Program-made: the position numbers and the translations under genes | Assembly (NCBI GenBank): GCA_036494465.1 | Contig: DASXOJ010000176.1 | Coordinates: 1-64,000, forward strand | Length of the DNA: 64,000 nt | Reading direction: 5' to 3' | Origin: CAJCJE01 sp036494465 | GTDB lineage: Bacteria > Actinomycetota > Actinomycetes > Mycobacteriales > Pseudonocardiaceae | The notes under the pieces: model-generated | What the model saw: the letters and a program-made list of their open reading frames with translations, nothing else | The model's database searches: none | What the model was told of the DNA's origin: nothing | Shown here: positions 59,526-64,000 of the stretch, one piece after another | How positions within the stretch are numbered: the first letter of the stretch is position 1 | How the letters are laid out: each line of letters begins with the position of its first letter

Positions 59526-61829
59526 ATGACCAGCACAGCCCACCCGCCCCGCTCAGCTCCCCGCCGACTGCGCAGGCTCACGCTCGCCGCCGCCACGGCA
59601 GCCCTGCTCACTGCTTCGTTCATCAGCACGGCCTCAGCCGCGCCACAGGCCGAAACCCAATTACCCGAGACCGGTTGGACGGCGAGCGCGAGTACCAACT
59701 CGGCCGCCGGCGACGCACCGGCGCACGCGATCGACGGCAACACCGGTACCCGGTACAGCTCCGACGCGGTCCAGGCGCCTGGTATGTGGTTCCAGGTCAA
59801 CCTCGGCTCCAGCCAGAGCTTCAACCAGATCCAGCTCAACTCCGGCAGCTGGCCCGGCGACTACGCGGTCGGCTACAACGTCGAGGTCTCCACCAACGGC
59901 AGCAGTTTCACCAGTGTGGCAACGGGTTCCGGGTCCTCGTCGATCGAGACGATCACCTTCGCGGCGCAGACCGCCCAGTACATCCGGGTCGTGTTGACCG
60001 CGTCCAGCAGCGGACCCTGGTGGTCGATCGGGGAATTCACCGCCTACACCAACGGATCCACCGGCGGCGGCGGAGGCACGCCGCCACCGACCGGCGGCAG
60101 CCTCGGCCCGAACGTCTACGTGTTCACCCCGAGCATGTCGCAGGCCAGCATCCAGAGCACCATCAACACAATCGACAACCAGCAGGCGTACAACCAGTTC
60201 GGCACCCAGCGCGACGCGCTGCTGTTCGCGCCCGGCACCTACGGTTCTGCGGCGAACCCGCTGACCATCCCGGTCGGCTACTACACCAGCATCGCGGGCC
60301 TTGGCCAGAACCCGAACCAGGTGACCATCAACGGCACCATCGACGCCTACAACCAGTGCGATGGCGGCTCGCAGACCAGTTGCAACGCCACCACCAACTT
60401 CTGGCGGTCCATCTCCAACCTGACCCTCAACGTCAGCGGTCTCACCGGCTGCTTCAACGGGGTCGACGTCTTCGCGGTCTCCCAGGCAGCACCGATCCGT
60501 CGCGTGCACGTCAACGGCAACTTCACGTTGATGGACTACTGCGACGGCAGTCCGGACTACGCCAGCGGTGGCTTCATCGCGGACTCGCAGTTCACCGGCG
60601 GCGCCGTCACCAACGGCTCGCAGCAGCAGTTCATGACCCGCAACACCGATATCGACAGCTGGAGCAACGCCGTCTGGAACCAGGTGTTCTGCGGCAGCCC
60701 CGGCGCGCCCGCGCAGAGCTTCGCTGGCAACTCCGGTGACAGCGGTGGACCGCAGTCCTACACCACCCTCGCCACCTGCCCGACCACCGAGGAAGAGCCC
60801 TACCTCTATACGGATTCCTCCGGCAACTACAACGTGTTCGTGCCCTCGACGCGTAGCAATTCCAACGGTCCCAGCTGGGTCAACGGCAACACGCCCGGCA
60901 CGTCGCTGCCGCTGAGTTCCTTCTACGTGGTCAACTCCGCCAGCACCGCGACCACGATCAACGCCGCGCTCGCCGCCGGTGACAACCTGCTGATTACTCC
61001 CGGCGTGTACAACATCGACAGCACGCTGAACGTGACCAAGGCGGACACCAAGATCGTCGGTCTCGGCTTCCCGACCCTCATCCCGACCAGCGGCAACATC
61101 ACCATGAACGTCGCGGATGTCAACGGGGTCAACGTTTCCGGCGTCATCTTCGACGCGGGCCCGACCAACTCCACCGCCCTGCTCCAGGTCGGCACTCAGG
61201 GTTCCACGGTCAGCCACGCCAGCGACCCGGACAGCTTCGACGACGTGTTCTTCCGCGTCGGCGGCGCCGAAGCCGGTTCCGCGACAACGAGTTTCATCGA
61301 CAACAGCAACAACTCGCTGATCGACGACGTCTGGGTGTGGCGCGCCGACCATGGCGCGGGCGCCGGTTCGTGGACGTCCGACCAGGGCGCGACCGGTCTG
61401 GTCGTGAACGGCAACAGCGTCACGTCCTACGGTCTCGCGGTCGAGCACTACCAGAAGAACGAGACCGTGTGGAACGGCCAGGGCGGCACGGTGATCTTCT
61501 TCCAGAACGAGAACCCGTACGAGGTGCCCAACCAGGCATCGTGGATGGCCAGCTCGACCCAGAACGGCTATCCGGCCTTCTACATCCCGAACAGCGTGAC
61601 CAGTTTCCAGGGTTACGGGATGGGCAGCTATTCCTACTTCGATCAGGGCGTGAACATCGAGAACGCGATGGCGTTCCAGGCACCGCACACCAGTGGCGTG
61701 CAGTTCCACGACCTGCTCACGGTGTTCCTGAACGGAGCCGGTGGCATCCAGTCCGTGATCAACGGCACCGGTGCCGCGGTCAGCACCAGCTTCGCAGGCC
61801 AGCCTGCCGACGTGGTGAGCTACCCGTAA
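59526..61829 (+). CDS. Secreted discoidin (F5/8C) plus parallel beta-helix protein
   Basis: 767 residues. Signal peptide 1 to about 39 (ending STASAAPQAE). An F5/8 type C / CBM32-like domain covers about 45-175 (AIDGNTGTRYSSDAVQAPGMWFQVNLG). A glycine/proline linker (GGGGGTPPPTGG) follows. The remaining 560 residues are rich in Asn, Ser and Thr with repeated short strands, fitting a right-handed beta helix of the GH55 (exo-beta-1,3-glucanase) type. Likely acts on extracellular polysaccharide; LacI operators upstream agree with sugar control. ATG 59526 follows AGGAG. Confidence 0.75.
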   Translation: MTSTAHPPRSAPRRLRRLTLAAATAALLTASFISTASAAPQAETQLPETGWTASASTNSAAGDAPAHAIDGNTGTRYSSDAVQAPGMWFQVNLGSSQSFNQIQLNSGSWPGDYAVGYNVEVSTNGSSFTSVATGSGSSSIETITFAAQTAQYIRVVLTASSSGPWWSIGEFTAYTNGSTGGGGGTPPPTGGSLGPNVYVFTPSMSQASIQSTINTIDNQQAYNQFGTQRDALLFAPGTYGSAANPLTIPVGYYTSIAGLGQNPNQVTINGTIDAYNQCDGGSQTSCNATTNFWRSISNLTLNVSGLTGCFNGVDVFAVSQAAPIRRVHVNGNFTLMDYCDGSPDYASGGFIADSQFTGGAVTNGSQQQFMTRNTDIDSWSNAVWNQVFCGSPGAPAQSFAGNSGDSGGPQSYTTLATCPTTEEEPYLYTDSSGNYNVFVPSTRSNSNGPSWVNGNTPGTSLPLSSFYVVNSASTATTINAALAAGDNLLITPGVYNIDSTLNVTKADTKIVGLGFPTLIPTSGNITMNVADVNGVNVSGVIFDAGPTNSTALLQVGTQGSTVSHASDPDSFDDVFFRVGGAEAGSATTSFIDNSNNSLIDDVWVWRADHGAGAGSWTSDQGATGLVVNGNSVTSYGLAVEHYQKNETVWNGQGGTVIFFQNENPYEVPNQASWMASSTQNGYPAFYIPNSVTSFQGYGMGSYSYFDQGVNIENAMAFQAPHTSGVQFHDLLTVFLNGAGGIQSVINGTGAAVSTSFAGQPADVVSYP

Positions 61830-61831
61830 TT

Positions 61832-61869
61832 CCGTTGGGGCGGCTGGGTTTTCCCAGTCGCCCCAACGG
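61832..61869. terminator. Bidirectional hairpin terminator
   Basis: 17-bp stem CCGTTGGGGCGGCTGGG (61832-61848) with its near-perfect complement (61853-61869, one G-T pair) and a TTTT loop. It fills the gap between two convergent genes. Confidence 0.85.
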
Positions 61870-61871
61870 TT

Positions 61872-63470
61872 TCAGCCGCGCCATGCGGGCAGCCCCAGCG
61901 CCTTCCTGGCCAGCGCGAAGTACTGGTCGCCGCGCACGACCTGATAGTCCGGTCCGAGCGACTCGACGATCGTGACCACGTCCGTCGGCGTGAGATTCCA
62001 GGCCAGCATGCCGATCGAGAGGAAAAGCGGCCGCTCGCCCGTCCACCCCGCCGACGCGGTCGCGATCGCCTGAGTCGCCTCGCCGACGCTGGAGGCCAGC
62101 CAGCTGATCGACAGCGGTGTGTCGCCGGACAGCACCGAGGTGCTGGTGTAGGTGGTCCAGGCCATCAGCAGTCCGAGCGGCCGGAGGTCGTCGATGTACT
62201 GGTCGGCAGTGGCTTCGTCGAACGGGATGTCGTTGCCGTCCAAGCGGTTCAGGATGACCTGCGCGGGCAGGCCGGTGCGCCGCGTGTAGCTCGCGGCCTG
62301 GCGTGTGTAGCGATCGAGCGTGCTGCTCGGCCAGTCGCTGGGATAGACGTAACCGGCGCCGGAGGGACCGGCCATCAGATAGTCGTTGGGTGATGCGGTG
62401 CGCTGGTAGTACGACAGGATCGCTGGCGCGGCGTCGAGCGCGAGTGGCTGGGTGGACCAGTTGAGCGGGACCTTGCCCCGGTTGGGGTCGTCCCAGATCT
62501 GACGCATCCGGTGCTGGCCGTACTGGAGGTTGTCGCCCTCGGTCATGGTCAGCGTCACGTAGATCTTGTTGGCCAGTACGGGAACCGGCGGCGCGTACTG
62601 GTGGTCGCGGATCGGCGCGCTGACGCCGCCGAACACGGTCAGGTTCGTGCACCAGTCGGCGGCGACAACGTAGACCCCGTGCTGCGAGGTCAGCTGCGTG
62701 CCGTCATCCTCGCCGTTCACGCTGGCCGGCCACCAGCCCAGATATGGGGACGGCGTCGGCAGATCGGCGAGCAGGCTGCTCAGCAGCGGCCCCTCGCCCT
62801 CGGTCGCCGGATCGAGGAACACGACCATCGCCCGGTTGGCCACCGCGTAGTCGCGCAGGTACCCCGAAACGGCTGGGTCGAGGCCGACGATCAGCCGATG
62901 CGAGGTCGCCTGCCACAGGTTGGCAGCGGCCCAGGTGTACGCGGCGAGATCGTCGGCGAACCGCCCGCGCAGATCAGTGAGCACCGGCAGTCCGGTGCTC
63001 GCGGCCAACTCGGCCGAGGTCGCGACGGCGTCATGCAGTCCGGCCAAGGTGGTCGCCACGTTGACGGTCGCGGTCACCGCAGGGTCGTAGACGATGGCGC
63101 CGCGCACCCGGTCGCGATAGCGGGTGAGCAGGTCCAACGGGGCGGCAACCTGTTGGTACGGCACGCCGAGCTCGGTCAGCCAGGTAGCCAGGCCCTCGTT
63201 CTGCGGTTGCAGCAGGTAGATGCTCGGCTGTTCGCGGTTGACGACGCCCTGCAACGTGGTCAGCAGCAACTGCTCGTCGTGCGCCGCGCCGCTCAGATCC
63301 GCGACGTCGAGGAACCTCGGCCGCCCGAAGCTCGGTAATGCCTGACCCGCCGGCCACCGGATACCGCTCGGTTGCCCGGTCGCGTTCGCGCGCAACGGAA
63401 GCGCGGCTACGGCGACCCCAGCGGCGGCAGCGGTAACCAGAAATTGGCGGCGCGACGGCAGACCGGACAT
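61872..63470 (-). CDS. Tat-exported GxGYxYP-motif protein
   Basis: 532 residues. Twin-arginine signal SGLPSRRQFLVTAAAAGVAV. The family-defining motif appears as PSGAGYVYPSDW near residue 345. The N-terminal part (FLDVADLSGAAHDEQLLLTTLQGVVNREQPSIYLL, in two segments) matches the GxGYxYP N-terminal domain and the rest the C-terminal domain. The family is predicted to act on carbohydrates, but no reaction is established. GGGGAG lies 7 bases before ATG 63470. Convergent with the beta-helix gene. Confidence 0.85.
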   Translation of the reverse strand: MSGLPSRRQFLVTAAAAGVAVAALPLRANATGQPSGIRWPAGQALPSFGRPRFLDVADLSGAAHDEQLLLTTLQGVVNREQPSIYLLQPQNEGLATWLTELGVPYQQVAAPLDLLTRYRDRVRGAIVYDPAVTATVNVATTLAGLHDAVATSAELAASTGLPVLTDLRGRFADDLAAYTWAAANLWQATSHRLIVGLDPAVSGYLRDYAVANRAMVVFLDPATEGEGPLLSSLLADLPTPSPYLGWWPASVNGEDDGTQLTSQHGVYVVAADWCTNLTVFGGVSAPIRDHQYAPPVPVLANKIYVTLTMTEGDNLQYGQHRMRQIWDDPNRGKVPLNWSTQPLALDAAPAILSYYQRTASPNDYLMAGPSGAGYVYPSDWPSSTLDRYTRQAASYTRRTGLPAQVILNRLDGNDIPFDEATADQYIDDLRPLGLLMAWTTYTSTSVLSGDTPLSISWLASSVGEATQAIATASAGWTGERPLFLSIGMLAWNLTPTDVVTIVESLGPDYQVVRGDQYFALARKALGLPAWRG

Positions 63471-63647
63471 GTGGCGGCTCCCCAAACTGTGCGGCAACGG
63501 CAGTGTCTGTGGCGACGGACGAAATCGCGAAAAGAACACAAACCGGCTGGCCAGCTGGTGAGAAGGTAACGATAACATCGATGTTGGATGACAACTGAGA
63601 CAGAAACCGGGGCCCCAATCACCTCGGCGTCACAGTCACCACTTCAA

Positions 63648-63699
63648 ACAACCAACTAGTTGTATGTTTGCGTTAGCGAACAACCAACTAGTTGGTTGT
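63648..63699. promoter_or_regulatory. Twin palindromic operators
   Basis: A 20-bp perfect palindrome with half-site ACAACCAACT (63680-63699) and a second copy with a shorter symmetric core (CAACTAGTTG within 63648-63663). The centres are about 34 bases apart. Typical of TetR-family sites. About 180 bases upstream of the GxGYxYP gene start. Confidence 0.7.
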
Positions 63700-63782
63700 A
63701 TGGGTGGAGTGGGCGAGAGCGGTGGGCGAGAGCGGTAGGAGCGGGCGTTGGGGGCGGGCGTTTGGGGGAGGTGTGGCGCCGG

Positions 63783-64000
63783 TCAGTCAAACTTCGCCAG
63801 CCACGCCTTGGTGCTCTCCGGTGCGCCGACCATTTCCCACATTTCCTCTGGCCGGTTGAAGTTCTCCACGAACCCGTCCGCGATCCGCCGATCGGTACCG
63901 GCCCGGCTCAGCACCTCGACCATCGGCTCCGGAGGTGGCCCCAACAGGGCGTTCGACCAGTTGACGACCGGCTCCGCGCTCGCCCACATCTTGTCTTCGG
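63783..64000 (-). CDS. C-terminal end of a gene running off the right edge, possibly styrene/indole monooxygenase-like
   Basis: About 72 residues are visible, open to the window edge (MWASAEPVVNWSNALLG, then RIADGFVENFNRPEEMWEM). The pattern of a proline-rich turn (PPPEPMVEVL) followed by DGFxENFNxPxxMW recalls the end of FAD-dependent styrene/indole monooxygenase-type proteins, but without the FAD domain this is a guess. Encoded upstream of, and on the same strand as, the GxGYxYP gene. Confidence 0.55.
   Translation of the reverse strand, partial: EDKMWASAEPVVNWSNALLGPPPEPMVEVLSRAGTDRRIADGFVENFNRPEEMWEMVGAPESTKAWLAKFD

Noticed and set aside
59661..61709. A 682-codon minus-strand frame opposite the beta-helix gene
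   Set aside because: The product is Val/Gly/Arg/Asp-rich without any motif, while the plus strand has a signal peptide and a discoidin domain.
1..64000. tRNA, rRNA and CRISPR features
   Set aside because: No T-loop-like GTTCGAATC context with cloverleaf partners, no rRNA signature and no spaced identical repeats were seen.

Overview
The window is high-GC DNA with G/C-rich third codon positions, frequent GTG/TTG starts, dense coding on both strands and many secreted enzymes. It also carries a conservon (sensor kinase, roadblock, DUF742, small GTPase), a WYL regulator, a DipZ-type thioredoxin fusion and an NRPS-like cluster. This points to a filamentous actinomycete, most likely of the Pseudonocardiaceae (Amycolatopsis/Kutzneria type). 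The genus cannot be fixed from the sequence alone. No rRNA, tRNA or CRISPR array was seen.

Positions 1-9.4 kb have a sulfur theme. OsmC and MetY form a two-gene operon, followed by a GST/glutathionyl-hydroquinone-reductase-like gene with remnants of two other genes beside it, and an NTF2-like gene divergent from a WYL regulator around a perfect palindrome. Then comes a tightly packed six-gene minus-strand operon (9386 to 4401): acyl-AMP ligase, membrane acyltransferase-3, phosphosulfolactate synthase (ComA family), VOC protein, histidine phosphatase and cysteine dioxygenase. Its content suggests that cysteine-derived sulfite is joined to phosphoenolpyruvate to give sulfolactate, which is then acylated. 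This is the best candidate here for an undescribed system.

Positions 9.5-26.4 kb are mixed accessory DNA: GNAT, SDR, a frameshifted VOC gene, a P450/ferredoxin pair with a TetR regulator and a perfect operator, an anti-sigma-type ATPase, an ABC-F protein, DipZ, a GH18 protein with a DasR-like site, DinB with an inserted 24-bp tandem repeat, a secreted HNH-like protein, a PrmC-like methyltransferase and an L,D-transpeptidase. An IS110-type element then lies next to a decayed DUF6879 module.

Positions 26.4-41.1 kb hold a large secreted GH3 enzyme with PA14 and NEW3-like domains, the complete conservon, a C-terminally short molybdopterin oxidoreductase, an NB-ARC/TPR/LuxR regulator with an N-terminal zinc finger, an orphan sugar-type binding lipoprotein and an MBL-fold hydrolase.

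Positions 41.6-48.3 kb are a compact biosynthetic operon: atypical P450, flavin-dependent halogenase, FAD/NAD(P) protein, adenylation-carrier didomain and type II thioesterase. All genes overlap and the operon ends in a strong hairpin. It should make a halogenated carrier-bound amino acid or aryl unit. Positions 48.5-52.5 kb hold an SCO6745-family protein and a phenylpropanoid catabolic operon (hydratase/lyase, amidohydrolase, CoA ligase) behind a perfect 17-bp inverted repeat.

Positions 52.5-64 kb carry a double-domain trypsin-like protease, a class II Fic protein preceded by a striking AT-richer array of TTGGAG repeats, an MFS/MarR pair, an alpha/beta hydrolase with an NTF2-like protein, a secreted discoidin/beta-helix protein with LacI-type operators, a Tat-exported GxGYxYP protein with twin palindromes upstream, and the end of a further gene at the right edge.
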